From Liopterus haemorrhoidalis (taxonomy: Eukaryota > Arthropoda > Insecta > Coleoptera > Dytiscidae): a DNA stretch of 64,000 nt. The translations under genes were made by a program, and so were the position numbers. The notes under the pieces are model-generated. The model made no database searches, was not told the DNA's origin, and worked only from the letters and a program-made list of their open reading frames with translations. Numbering within the stretch: position 1 is the stretch's first letter; each line of letters starts with the position of its first letter. Shown here piece after piece: positions 45,701 to 57,097 of the stretch. The DNA lies in contig OZ020611.1 of the NCBI GenBank assembly GCA_963971575.1, positions 48,814,007-48,878,006 of the forward strand. Direction: 5' to 3'.

Positions 45701-46124
45701 TTTTCTGTATAAAATTTTGACAGTTGTATCTGTCTCTCTTTGTTTAACATAACGCTACTAATACCAACATAAAACAAACATCGTAAAACATTATTATCAA
45801 TCAGAATAGCTATCTACGGGATAACTAGAGTTGGAAATACAGAAAGCAATTTATCCTAGTGAATATCAAGAGGATAATATTATCCCATTGATAGTTATTC
45901 TTATAGATAACAGCAAGGTGGTCCTTAATTTCAGAACATATTAGTTTTCAGATTAATTTACAAACAAAAATTATTTTATCAATTGTTCCTGATGTAAACA
46001 GTTATATTTAAATATAAATAAGAGGTCTAAAAGCATAAAAAAAACATCACTATGCCACCAATAATTCAAAAGTTATGAACAAGTGAAGCGAAAAAGGTAG
46101 TTTCGTACCAGATAAAAATTCTCG

Positions 46125-46439
46125 ATGAGGAAAAAAATGAAAAGGATAGTGATAATCATGTTTTTTTTTATCAGGTACCTTGGGGTATTCCAATGGCCCA
46201 TGATTTTTCAGTTTTTTAAATTTTACATTACCATGGTTTTTAGACCTGGGGGTAGGGGGCTTATTAATCCCATAAAGACATTATCATTTGTATTTAAACT
46301 AAACAAAAATATTACATACTTAAGTGGCGAGTTAATTAAAATTTTGATATTTTCTAATTTAAGAGAGCAGCAAGTTGCGGATATAGTGAAGAGAGAAACA
46401 AAATCAGTTTTTCACAAATATTGTGATAAAACAATATAA
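46125..46439 (+). other. Unassigned 104-codon frame inside the Myb/SANT element
   Basis: Runs from MRKKMKRIVIIMFFFIRYLG to SVFHKYCDKTI. The C-terminal half (GELIKILIFSNLREQQVADI) looks more protein-like than chance. No family recognised; could be a remnant of the element's other gene. Confidence 0.25.
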
Positions 46440-46631
46440 TGCCCGATTTGTCTTCGTCGGCCTTTTGTCTGTCGGCCTCTTGTCTATCAGCTTTTTGTCC
46501 GTGTCGGCCTTTTCTCCAAGTCGACTTTTCGTCTATCGGCCTTTTCTTCCATGTCTGCCTTTTGTACGGATATCCCGTTCAAGAACGATTTGCTATCCCT
46601 CAAACGCAGTAAGCGTTCGGGAACGATTTTA

Positions 46632-47143
46632 AGTCCGTTCTATATTATACTTTTTTCAATACTATCCAACTCTGACGTCATTTCAACTTTTGATACTACA
46701 AAATATAGTGGGAAAAAAAAAAATAAAAGACAGCGATACCTTCAATCTTTTATTACTTTGTGATACTCTTAACTGCCAACTTAAAATATTCTAGGTTCAG
46801 GTGACAGACAACAGTTTGATTATAGAATTCTAGTAACCAATTTATAAATAGTTTTTAATTGTGCTAAGTTTATATTATAGTATATGTTCTAAATAAACTT
46901 CTTATCAACTTAATAAACTTCTAAAAGTTGTAAACAAAAACTAAAAAGTTTTAAGTTTGTACGACTGAGAAGTATACAACTGTCACCCAAAAATTTGACC
47001 GGAGGTAGTTCTGAAAATAGTGTAGTTTGTAGTGTAGCATCGAAAGTTAGAAGGAAGTATTGTGTTTCACATTATACTTTTTACGTCAATACTAGGCAAA
47101 AAATCTGTAGTACTTCGCAAAAAAGTATAATGTAGAACGGACT
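46632..47143. mobile_element. TTA-flanked MITE, 512 bp
   Basis: TTA flanks it at 46629-46631 and 47144-47146. Ends AGTCCGTTCTATATTATACT and inverted AGTATAATGTAGAACGGACT match with one difference. No coding capacity. Third TTA-target element in the window with an AG start. Confidence 0.88.
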
Positions 47144-47285
47144 TTATGTCTCTCGTCCGTATGTGCTTCTACTACAAATATCAAATTTTAATTTAAAATT
47201 AAAGAACACTAATAGCTAAATAAATAACAATCTGCCAATTAAACATATTAAATTATAAATATAAGAAACTCATTTTTTTAAATAT

Positions 47286-47291
47286 TTTAAT
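47286..47291 (-). terminator. Possible poly(A) signal of the coiled-coil gene
   Basis: ATTAAA on the minus strand, about 60 bases after the stop codon. It is the only near-consensus signal in the first 200 bases downstream. A second variant could be used further on. Confidence 0.35.
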
Positions 47292-47347
47292 ATATATTTT
47301 GTAAAACACATTTAAAGTACGTTTGGTATTCTGTTACAAAAATCCTT

Positions 47348-48373
47348 TTATATATCTGAATTAGACCTATTACCACAAATTAAATTATTTTCTGTAGCTA
47401 TCCTTCGTAAATGATGACTAAAATCTAACTGTATAGTTTTAAGAAACTGCATAACAACATCTCGTCTTTGTTCCCGTTCAACATCAACCTCTGTTTCATC
47501 GGAAGCATTTTGCAAAGAACCATAAAGTACAGGCGCATTAATTTTCTCATACAACGCAAGGGTACGCGCGTGTTTAACAAATTCCTGAGGATTTTCCTTT
47601 AAAGATAATGTATCAAGAATTACATTAGCAAGGTGAGAAAGTGTAGCTTCTTCTAAATAATCATTTTCAATGTATTTATCACCGTATGTTGTGCATGTTG
47701 TTGAGTAGTTTTTTGGTTTTAACTTTATTGTGTCTACAGATGTGAATATTTTTTGTAAATCTTCATCGGAAAGTATTTTTTTTGTATTTATACTCTTATG
47801 CTTCATGTTACGTGGTGAGTTAGTACAATAAATGATAGTATTGGTTTTTGGTTTTTGTTTAAGTGGAATTATTGTGTAGCTTTCCGAAGGTGACATTGCT
47901 GTTATATAATTTTCCCCGCCCCCTGCTGCTAGTTTATTCAAGTTTCTACCTGTCTGATCAAATGTGTAGGTTTGTTTATTCATTGTAATTTTATTGACAT
48001 AATTATTGTAGTTAGTGCTAGCAACTATGCAACTACGATGATGTTTTGTTTCGTTTCTCCTTTTTTCATTGACTAAATCATAAGGTTTTGTGGAAAAATG
48101 TTGTTGGCAAGCTACATTACGTACACTTTTAAGAACCAGCTTGTTCCTCTTATCGAGACTCATGTTAAGGGTTGTGTAGTCATTTTCTGCCATGAAGTTT
48201 GGTCGATCTTGTATTGTTTTTTTAGATTTTTGATTTTTCATAGGTTTAGCTGCATTTTTGAGTTCAATTGCTTTTAATGTATTCTCTAAGTTGGTGACGT
48301 AATGAGTTTTTTCTTCTAGTAAACAATATGTGCTTTGTAATTCTACCATCTTCATGGAATGTTCTTGACTTAA
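47348..48373 (-). CDS. Coiled-coil protein gene, terminal exon (341 residues)
   Basis: Acceptor TTTCTTTCCTTAG precedes LSQEHSMKMVELQ, phase 0. The first about 45 residues continue the coiled coil of the upstream exons; the rest is a K/N/T-rich, probably disordered region (NQKSKKTIQDRPNF, TKHHRSCIVAS) with a folded-looking C-terminus (YLEEATLSHLANVILDTLSL, QEFVKHARTLALYEKINAPV, DVVMQFLKTIQLDFSHHLRR), ending NRSNSDI. Together with four upstream exons it gives 538 residues. Resembles centrosomal or cytoskeletal coiled-coil proteins in layout only; no name can be given. Confidence 0.85.
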   Translation of the reverse strand, partial: LSQEHSMKMVELQSTYCLLEEKTHYVTNLENTLKAIELKNAAKPMKNQKSKKTIQDRPNFMAENDYTTLNMSLDKRNKLVLKSVRNVACQQHFSTKPYDLVNEKRRNETKHHRSCIVASTNYNNYVNKITMNKQTYTFDQTGRNLNKLAAGGGENYITAMSPSESYTIIPLKQKPKTNTIIYCTNSPRNMKHKSINTKKILSDEDLQKIFTSVDTIKLKPKNYSTTCTTYGDKYIENDYLEEATLSHLANVILDTLSLKENPQEFVKHARTLALYEKINAPVLYGSLQNASDETEVDVEREQRRDVVMQFLKTIQLDFSHHLRRIATENNLICGNRSNSDI

Positions 48374-48667
48374 CTAAGGAAAGAAAAATAATCACACAAG
48401 TATTTTATAATTTACCCGTTCATTGTTAAAATATCCCAAATTAGTGTTCCCTCTAAGCCTGTAGTTTTATTTGTTATACTGTTCCCTAGGCGGCGATTTT
48501 ATACATGTGGGAGCGATACATTTAAAATGAAAATTTGGGGATCGTTTGCTAAATTAGCTGGGCGATATGAAAATATCTATGAAAATATGAGTTAAAAAAT
48601 TCATCTTACGATAACTACATTATGTCCAGCCAGCTCGTTCGCAAGGAGAGTATAGTGGGTGAAAAGC

Positions 48668-48730
48668 AAAAAAAAAAAGAAAAAAGAGAAGAGAAAAGGA
48701 AAGAAAAAGAGAAAAGGAAAGAAAAAAAAT
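48668..48730 (+). repeat. Polypurine tract
   Basis: About 60 bases of A and G only (GAAAAGGAAAG type), next to the first copy of the GACN-containing repeat. Confidence 0.9.
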
Positions 48731-49385
48731 CAGCTGTGGCCACCACAGGAACGACCGCCATTATAAAGTACTTATATAAATTACATTCTAGCAGCACAGT
48801 AGAAATAACTTGAACTACTATTTTTTAACAGAGATATTATTTATCATGACCATGGAAACGTTACATATAAATATGAAAAACTTGAGACTTGGAAAATATT
48901 TCGAAAAATTTTACAAAAATTATTCGAGATTTTTCGTTTTATCAAAAAACGTCTCAAATAAAAGTTATTAGTTATTGCCTTTATCGCAACTTTTGTTTAA
49001 TAAATTTTTTCGAGATATTTTTTGTTGTGAAATATTCGCAAAAATCTTAAAATCGACACGAGTAAACTTCCATTTTTAATAAACCGATTTTTACCAAAAG
49101 TTGATCAACTTGTGCCATTGATGGCAGAAGATTAAATATGAAGTTTCATAAAAGTCCTTTCAGCCGAATTTGCTCTGCACGTGTTCACAGACAGACGGAC
49201 AGACGGACGGACGGACGGACAGACGGACAGACAGACATACGGACGGAGAGACAGACCGACAGACATCATGCTAAAAATAGTGAAAATGTTATGTAGGGAC
49301 CTCAATTCGTGGAGATCCATCGAAATCTCGAAACGTCAAAATTGGTATGATCACAATACCTCCCTTATATATGTTGGCGGTCAGT
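48729..49385 (+). mobile_element. Interspersed repeat with GACN minisatellite, copy 1
   Basis: Contains TCAGCTGTGGCCACCACAGG, CATGACCATGGAAACGTTAC, AAAAATTATTCGAGATTTTTCG, AAAAGTTGATCAACTTGTGC, then a (GACG/GACA)n tract at 49186-49265, GACATCATGCTAAAAATAGT and CACAATACCTCCCTTATATA. The same order occurs in 50518-52335. No coding frame beyond repeat-driven ones. Class unknown. Confidence 0.85.
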
Positions 49386-49686
49386 AAAAAAAGAAAAGGA
49401 AAAATGGTAAAAAAATGCTCTTATTCTTATTATTTTTATTATTTCTTGAAATGGTGTTGGATTTTTTATCGTTGATTCATTTTTTGGGATTCTACAAAAA
49501 TATTTAAATATTTTGAAGGTTGGCGTTGATTGTAAAATATATTTTTTCATGTCATAAAAGTCTCCAAATTTGTTGCAACCTCAAAGTTATTTATTACATA
49601 TAACTTATAATTAAGTAAATTAAATTTTGTATAGTTTATTTTATATCAATATGTAGATTTTTTTTTTTCAATACAAAAATATGTAC

Positions 49687-49902
49687 AGTAATCCTTCGAT
49701 CTGTTCTTATTGTACGATTTCGCAACTGCTCGAAATATACCCCACGTGACCTGCGCGAAGAACGCGATTTCTTTGGACCTAATCGCGCACTCAAGTCGAG
49801 CGATTCGCAAAGCTCTCGATCGGATCTGCTCCGGGTCGGTTTTTGCCGCGAACACAAAGGAGTTTGGCGAATTTACTTCGTTTTGTTTAGGCGTTCGAGG
49901 TA
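49687..49902 (+). other. GC-rich open segment with a strong splice donor, inside the intron
   Basis: Locally GC-rich against AT-rich flanks. A 73-codon frame (MYDFATARNIPHVTCAKNAI...) runs over it, and TTCGAGGTAAGCATG is a strong donor-like sequence at its end. It may be a first exon or promoter-proximal segment of a nested gene, or a fragment of a mobile element. No family recognised. Confidence 0.25.
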
Positions 49903-51159
49903 AGCATGACCGTTTGACACAAAGTGTATAAATCCTAGAGTAGATAATAAATGTCAGTTAATAAATTACTGTAATTATTTTTCGCTAGCAGTTTAGCCTT
50001 TTAACGACTCAAGTTATTTTATGTGTTGTTATAGACAGTTATTTATAGATTTGTCTGTAAGCTTACAGATTTGCTCAGAATTACACCATTGAGAAAAGTA
50101 TTAGGTGTGACTGCCTCTAGACAGTTTTCGTGTATCTAGCAAATTTATCCCATCGTGTTCAGTTCTGACAGCTAAACTAAAACAAGATTATTTTTATAGC
50201 TTGCGCATTTTTTTGCTTACACATATATCCTGAAATTAGAGGGAACACTGCCCCAAATAAATTTTCGCCCCACGAATATAACATTAATGAAATTTCAGCA
50301 AAACTATGAATGTTTATATTTTGTTTTATTACTTAATATTTCTATTTCTCTACGAAGATTTCCAAGAAGAGTATTGTACATGGAAGCACAATATTTGGTA
50401 GTGATGGTGTCGCGAAATTTATGGTATAAATTATACAAATGCATATAATATAATGCTCAATATCGTACAAATCTAAATAGAATAAACGGAAATTTGCAGT
50501 GTATAAGAATCATTAAAAATCAGCTGTGGCCACCACAGGACCGACCGCCATAATAAAGTTCTTATATAAAATAATGTATTTATTTAGCAGCAGAGTAGAA
50601 ATAACTTGGCCTAATATTTTCTTGGCGAGATATTATTTATCATGACCATGGAAACGTTACATATAAGTATGAATAAATTGAGACTTGAAAATTGAGAATT
50701 GAGGAAACATATGGTTACATATAAAAATTGATGTGAAGTGTGAATTTTCACACATTTCAGGGTTTTGGAGGTATTTAGTAAGTGAATGATGATTATTTGG
50801 GATGCCAAAACAAATTTTATATGAAAATATTTTTTTATGAATTTTAAATCGAATGCCTATTACCATTATTTAAGTTTTTAAAGATGTGCAGTATTTTTTT
50901 TTTTTATATATCAAGGTTCATTAAGATTTGGAAAATTGCGCCTATGGCTTCCATTGGTTGTTTTTAGTCATAGCTCCTCCCCTTTGATTTCGTGTACATT
51001 CAAATATATAATTAAATTATAATTTCAACAATTTCCACTGGTTATTAAATTTACGCTATTAAAAATTAAATGCAACAATTGCCAAAATATAATTAAAATT
51101 TTGAAAAAATAATTTAAACAATATACAAATGCAAAAAAAAAAAAAAAATAATAATATTG

Positions 51160-51239
51160 TCTCCTCACGTAGGACTCGAACATGAGTCCGAATATGAATT
51201 CTTGGGCAGAACGCTAGTATCTTAGCCACAGCACCAAGA
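51160..51239 (-). other. tRNA-like polymerase III promoter in the (GACA)n element
   Basis: On the minus strand: TGGCTAAGATACTAGCG (A box, 51212-51228) and GTTCGAGTCC (B box, near 51172-51181), spaced about as in a tRNA. The related copy at 19441-19490 keeps an A box (TGGTCTAATGGTTAGC) but lost the B box. It suggests a SINE head within the element. Confidence 0.6.
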
Positions 51240-51723
51240 AACACGTTACTGTTTAGTGTATTATATAACTATAAGTGGTCAACATTATTAGCAAAAAAAC
51301 ACAAAAAATGCTTTTTTTTTCCAAAAACATAATCTGATCAAAAATTCCTGTTGAACTATTCCGGTTCACACCAATGTACATTACTTAGAATTTTTTCAGA
51401 TTTTTAGTTTAAACCATCTGGGCTACAGGGTGTGGGACAAAATTTTTTTCGCACAATATTGGCAAAAATAGCTTCAAAATAATTTATTTTGCAAAAATAA
51501 AAATTTGATCGTTAATCCACGTACCAAGGGCTTTCATTTGATACCCTACTAGGAATTAAAAACAAATATTTTTTTTTTCGATGAACACATATTTGTTTAT
51601 ATTTTTAGGGGGATATGTTTTTTAGATGTTTTAGTATTTTTCCTATGTGCGGGTCAAAGAGTTGTATAAGCATGCCAAATTTCAACTCTCTAGGTTTAGC
51701 CGTTTGGCTACAATTTTTACCGA

Positions 51724-51821
<98 letters not shown>

Positions 51822-51822
51822 G
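51724..51822 (+). repeat. (GACA)n microsatellite, about 24 units
   Basis: Uninterrupted GACA units between CCGAACA and GACGACAAAATG. The related copy at 19930-19955 has only a few units, so this one has expanded. Confidence 0.97.
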
Positions 51823-53205
51823 ACAAAATGACGGTATAAGGGTTTTTTGGTCATACCTACAAAACCCTAAAAATGAAAAAATTTCGAAAAATTTTACAAA
51901 AATTATTCGAAATTTTTCGTTTCATCAAAAAACGTCTCAAATAAAAGTTATTAATTATTGCTTTTATACCAACTTTTGTTCAATAAATTTTTTCGAAATA
52001 TTTTTCTGTTGTGAAATATTCACAAGTAAACTCCTATTTTCAGTCAACCGATTTTTACCAAAAGTTGATCAACTCGTGCCATTGATAGCAGAAGCTGAAA
52101 TATAAAGTTTCATAAAAATCTTTTCAGCCGAATTTGCTCTGCACGTGTACACAGACAGACGGACAGACAGACGGACGGACAGACAGACGGACGGACAGAC
52201 AGACGGACAGACAGACCGACAGACATCATGCTAAAAATAGTCGAAACGTTATGTAGAGGAATGTCAAAATCGGTATGATCACAATACCTCCCTTATATAT
52301 GTGCCAACATATATACCGCCAGGTCGGTAAAAATATGTAATAAGAGACAAAACCAGCATTTAGGCGCCGCTAATAAGAGCTTTCAGCATTTTTATTATAA
52401 TAATATTTGACAAAATTCAAAATAAAACGCAAGCTTAACCTCATTCGTATACGTGTTGAACAGAAATACGACGGGGAATGCTGTTAAAACAAATACGACG
52501 AGTGAAACAGAAATACGACGGTAAAGTAGATTTTTTACCATTTGTTAATACCAACATGACATATAATTTCAAAGCTGATAACTATTGAAATCCAAATTTC
52601 CTCTTAGTTTGTTTGTACAAAAGTGAACAGCATATACTTAGGATACACCTTCCAGAAAAGCAATTAAGACCAGCCACGCATAATGGAAATTCACAAAATG
52701 AAAAAAGCAACCAAAGCCAGCAAAATACTTTTCGATTTTCCTTCCTGCTTTGGGGTAGTTGCAAATTTTCTGGAAGATACGATTTTTACCATATTTCTAT
52801 GTTTAGGAGAGCCAACGTATAAAATCTACCCCCAGAGATGAAATCACGTTTTGCCGAATTTTCCTTCCTGTTTATGGGTTTAGGGGTAGTTCTATTTTTC
52901 CTAGATTTCGTTTTCCCGGTCGATGGTCGCATTGGGAAATTAGCTAATTTTCGGTGAAATCGCGGTTTTAGATATTTTGCAATTATTTTAGGAGTTGAAA
53001 CAAACAAAACGTACTCTCAGGAATCATGTAAAAATTGTCGCAATAAAATTTTTATAGGAGGCCTCAAAAAAGTTTTTGCACTTGGGGCCCGATATATCGA
53101 TGACCAGCCACGCGGTGGCCTTGAATAAGTTTGAGCTCTACAGGTGGAATCATGGAAATACATTACTATTTCTGAAACTACATACTACATTTTTTTAAAA
53201 CAGTG

Positions 53206-53362
53206 TAGAAAAGTGCTGCAAAACTAAGTACTTAAATGAGGAAATTAAAAAGTGGGCCCCTCAAACTGTTAAAACAGATTATCCTCAAATAAGGAATATT
53301 TGGGCAATAATAAGAATAAGACAGTCTGAAGATATTCATGAAATTTTACAGTGTAAATAAAT
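53206..53362 (+). other. Coding-like C-terminal fragment, unknown
   Basis: After TTTTTTTAAAACAG a frame reads VEKCCKTKYLNEEIKKWAPQ and continues ...NIWAIIRIRQSEDIHEILQCK to a TAA followed at once by AATAAA. The composition looks like real protein. It lies in the intron of the minus-strand gene and may be a mobile-element or retrocopy remnant. Confidence 0.3.
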
Positions 53363-53819
53363 ATTATCCCAAATTATTACTCTCCATTATTACAGTAGGT
53401 ACAATGTTTGGAAAGAAGTGTGCTTTATCACTTCTTTCCAAACAAATTTCTGAATCAGCGAAAAAGTTAACAACTGGAAAAAAATTAAATGAACCAGAAA
53501 TATCCAAATGAGTATAAAAATAAAAAGTTAAAAACATATACAGAGTTTTCATAAATGATTGATAGGCATTTGAATTTTCCGTTAATTCGATTATTTTTAA
53601 AGGTTGGTACTTATCAGTGGTGCACATAGGGAAACTAATGACTCATTGACAAAGCAATTTATTAATAACGTACATTTACTATTGTTTATGTGACTAATTT
53701 TTGTTTACCAATCAAATGATGTACAAAATTGGTGATCAAAAGCCTTTTCTAATAATAAATACACTGGAAATGTTAAAAATTGGTCATCTGTCACTGTTAA
53801 ATAATATCCATAACTATAG

Positions 53820-53985
53820 GTTAATCTAAACGTTTAAGCGGAACTAACTGGAATTTTCCTTTTTATATGTTGTCATGAGCTTTCATTTTAAGGTGTTGAG
53901 AGGGCTTTTGCTAAACAAAATGATCACAAACCTCACTTAAACGGTAAAAGTTACTAAAATTGAAAATCTAGATCCACTAAATGTC
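53820..53985 (-). mobile_element. MITE of the AGTCTGTT family, copy 5
   Basis: TCTAAACGTTTAAGCGGAAC at the left, CTAAACAAAATGATCACAAA in the middle and an eroded right end (AAAATCTAGATCCACTAAAT). Confidence 0.65.
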
Positions 53986-55205
53986 TCAAAATTTTCATTA
54001 TAGGGAGTGCTTCGGGGATAAAACTAAACTAAAAAAACTTATATATTATCCACTAAAACATATTGAACAGAAAAATATAATTTTTTTGTTCAATGCACAT
54101 TTTCGGAAGAATGTTTAGGGAGTTACGAGGAGACAACTAAACTTATGAAATATCTCCCTTATTATTGACAGCAGCAGAAACGTACATTACAAAGATTGTT
54201 TATAATTAGAATACAAATATTTATTATTCTATAAACTTTTTGATTCAAATATGTAAGAAGTTAGGGACACCCCCTTAAACTAAAATCTTATATAATATCT
54301 CACTTATATTATATCATTTACTTTAAATCAAAACTATATATAAGAAAATGTGTTTGGAATGAGGAAACATTTCATTTCAGTTCAAAATTGTTTTTAGTAA
54401 GAAGATTCTTTAGGGGGCTAACAAAAGTGTTATCTATAAACGAAGTATCTCAATTATTATTTACTTAGTATCAAAAATTTATACTGGTTTTGAATAAAGA
54501 AACGGATATTTTCTGTTTTACTTAAATTATTTAAATACAAAAATGTCAATTTTCATTAGTACCTGCAACATACCCTCATTGGTATGTTCTATATGAGCAA
54601 TGGGCGGCATTTAATATGGGCCTAATGCAGAGGTAGACTGGCTATATAAGTGTTTGGTCCAATCGCCTGGCTGGACTATACAAGGGAGTTATTGAACTGC
54701 CTAGTTCGAACCGATTTTTTTTTTTTTTTTTGCTCATCACATTGAAATTTTATAAATTCGGCCGGTAAAAATTTCAAATCGCCTGTCCGACATGACAGTC
54801 TCAGTCCGCCCCTGAACTAAAGGCGGAAGATTATTAAAAACGGCTCTGTTAATATGCTGCACTAATCACAATGCGCGGAAAACTCATGTTCTTTCAATTA
54901 AAATTTTATTTCTAATACAATACTTTTCTTGCCTAATAAAATAGTATCGGCATTACTTGTAAAAATTAATTATTTGTGGGATTTATTAATTTTGTTACTA
55001 TTATACTAGACACAGTTCACGGCAGTTAGTTGAGAGATAAGCACATAAATTTGTAGTTTTATTTTACTAATTCTGCTGATATTTCATGAATGCTTAGCAA
55101 AAAGAATAATTGTAATAACTTTTTTCAATAAAATTATTTGAATTTGTTACAAAACAATTACAAAATATACATACATAGTTTACATACATTGTCATTGAAT
55201 ACATA
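53986..55205. other. Intronic sequence without recognised features
   Basis: AT-rich, with no open frame of note, no inverted ends and no tandem repeat seen. Confidence 0.4.
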
Positions 55206-55245
55206 GCTATCAGATTTTTTTAATTTTACTTAATATTCCTTTTAC

Positions 55246-55485
55246 CTCTGTTAGCTGAGATCTCAGGTGTTTGACGTAACGCTTGAGATTCTCGTTTTCT
55301 GTTGTAATTTCATTCTTGTTTTCTTGCGCAATAACAAGCATCTCATCTCGTTCAGACAGCTTCATCTGGTGATCTTGAAGACTAAGTTCAAGGACATTTA
55401 ACTTACGCTTTAAGGAGATTACTTCTGCGTCACAACTCTGGAAGTTCCCGATAGTAGTTTGGAGTTTTTGTTGATACATCGTGAT
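55246..55485 (-). CDS. Coiled-coil protein gene, internal exon (80 codons)
   Basis: Acceptor ATATTTTGTAG, donor CAGAG|GTAAAAGG, both phase 0; 240 bases. Encodes ITMYQQKLQTTIGNFQS..., then ISLKRKLNVLELSLQDHQMK and NEITTENENLKRYVKHLRSQ, continuous heptads with leucine, typical of a parallel coiled coil. It joins LTE to LSQEHS of the last exon over a 6.9-kb intron. Confidence 0.88.
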
Positions 55486-55550
55486 CTACAAAATATCACA
55501 AATGATTTATCGTTCGCTATATTTTGAGTCATAACTTAGTTTTTAATGTG

Positions 55551-55960
55551 CCCTGTTGCAAGGATTTAGTTTGGGCTCAGCACCGAGCAGGGACATTTTA
55601 GAACAAACTAGAACATAGGCGAACACAATTTAATCTTATTCGAGAGTTAACATTGCGTGTCAACAAATTTGTGAAGGTTCGAAATTGTGTAGTGCAGTTC
55701 CAAGCGCTTGTCTGAATTCGACTTTCGATGTTCTTGACCGCACGCACGCTACTATGAAGAGAGCAAAGGCGCATACAGGCGTTGTGTCTAACGTTAGCCA
55801 ACGTTGGATATAAAATTTAGCAGTGGTGGAGTTTGGATATGCGACGATGTATCGTCTGCGCCAGCGTTTGCTAAGTGTAAAAATAATGAACATGGGCTGT
55901 CGGTAGTAAAATGGCGTCTGATAGTGAAAGTAAGAAAAGTATAAGAAGTTAATTTTTACT
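55551..55960. other. GC-richer intronic segment with a start-like ATG
   Basis: On the plus strand GTAAAATGGCGTCTGATAGT (near 55910) reads MASDSESKKSIRS and then stops; a GTAAG donor overlaps it. It may be the 5' exon of a nested gene or element, or chance. The minus-strand frames here (67 and 77 codons) overlap each other and look spurious. Confidence 0.2.
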
Positions 55961-57090
55961 TTAAGTAGACTTCATTAATTAAGCAAAAATGTTTATAACC
56001 TTCCTTTTTAGCACAACACACTCGATTAATATGATGACACGTCGTTTGTACGATAGTGATATAAGTTTGCAAGTCTACACTTACACTTCTTATGCCCTCT
56101 TAGCATGCGGACACTCCTCCTCTGCTGATATAATTTTTGCATTGCAAAGACGCGCTGAGACGCTGTGAGAATCATTGACGGCATTTCTTACAGAACAGAC
56201 TGTTAAAATCTTTTTTATCATTGCAAATTATGACTCAAATTATAACACCACTCTATATTTTTGCCTGTTTAAATTTTTTTACAAAAATAAAAACGACTTT
56301 AAATCGTTTAATGAGATTCAAAGTTATAATACTAGATACAAGAATGATATACAGGGTTTTAGGTAAATGTCCGGCATAATTTTAAAGGCAGCATGTTGGC
56401 CCATTTAGAGATAAAAAGTCCTCAACCATTTTTGGATAAGATGCGTATATCGCTTGATAATCGATGTAGTACCACCGTTTAGGAACCACTAATATTTTGT
56501 CTGTTACAACAATCACATATGTATGTGACTAAGATAAATAGAAACCATGGAAACAATACCGTAATTTTATTTCAACAAAATGCTTTTTCAATTTTATGAA
56601 GAAAAAAGAAATAAGAAAAACTTTATTATTAATCGGAACAAAATTTTAGATCCTGACGTACACGTACTTTGATATTCTAATATTGAACTACAATTCAAAT
56701 ATTTTTTTCTATATGGCACAACTTCTGGATTAATATGAAAAATAAATCTTTTTATTTGTTTATTTTTGGACGAAATTCACATTTTAGAGAAAATTGGCAA
56801 AGGAAAAATCGATTGCATTCTATGTCACCATGCTGTCTTTTAAATTGTGCTGGGCATTTACCTAACCCTGTATATCCTAAATTCTGTCGTCTATCAAAAT
56901 CCAGAAATAGCACTACCTGATGACTTTTAGAGAGCGCAAACAGATTTTAATAACCAGATTTTAATATGAGAAGAATTAAAGGATTTGTATTATATTTTAT
57001 TTTTATAATAACAACTAAATATATTTGACATTACTTCATTAATTCATTTTCCATAGCAACTACATATTTTCATAAGGTGCTTGATATATT
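55961..57090. other. Intronic sequence without recognised features
   Basis: Short frames only. 56345-56520 (GGGTTTTAGGTAAATGTCCGG) has the look of an old repeat but no second copy is in the window. Confidence 0.35.
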
Positions 57091-57097
57091 AAATTGC

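Larger units (their letters stand above)
44830..46565 (-). mobile_element. DNA element with inverted subterminal repeat arrays and a Myb/SANT frame
   Basis: 44830-45480 has many imperfect copies of GACAAAAGGCCGAC; 46440-46565 has the inverse, GTCGGCCTTTTGTCT, repeated about seven times. Between them is a Myb/SANT-like coding remnant. Subterminal arrays in inverted orientation suggest transposase-binding ends. Exact termini were not found. A 261-bp MITE is inserted at 45089. Confidence 0.6.
50690..51872 (+). mobile_element. (GACA)n-ended element inserted in copy 2
   Basis: Ends CATACCTACAAAACCCTAAAA after ACGACAAAATGACGGTATAAGG. 51170-51872 matches 19430-20008, including ACATAATCTGATCAAAAATTC, TTTAAACCATCTGGGCTACA and TTAGCCGTTTGGCTAC. 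The left end is not clear. A tRNA-like promoter lies at 51160-51239 on the minus strand. Confidence 0.7.
50518..52335 (+). mobile_element. Interspersed repeat with GACN minisatellite, copy 2 (interrupted)
   Basis: 50518-50690 matches 48729-48890 and 51873-52335 matches 48890-49385. The middle, 50690-51872, is an inserted element. The pair of copies shows filled and empty sites within one intron. The terminal GACN tract lies at 52150-52225. Confidence 0.85.

Noticed and set aside
49636..49857. Two overlapping minus frames antisense to the GC-rich segment
   Set aside because: Both are open only because the segment is GC-rich and short. The plus frame ending at a donor is the better, though still weak, candidate.
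51605..52105. Frames with (TDRQ)n or (VCLS)n repeats, up to 152 codons
   Set aside because: Driven by the GACA microsatellite; the same applies to 49132-49387.
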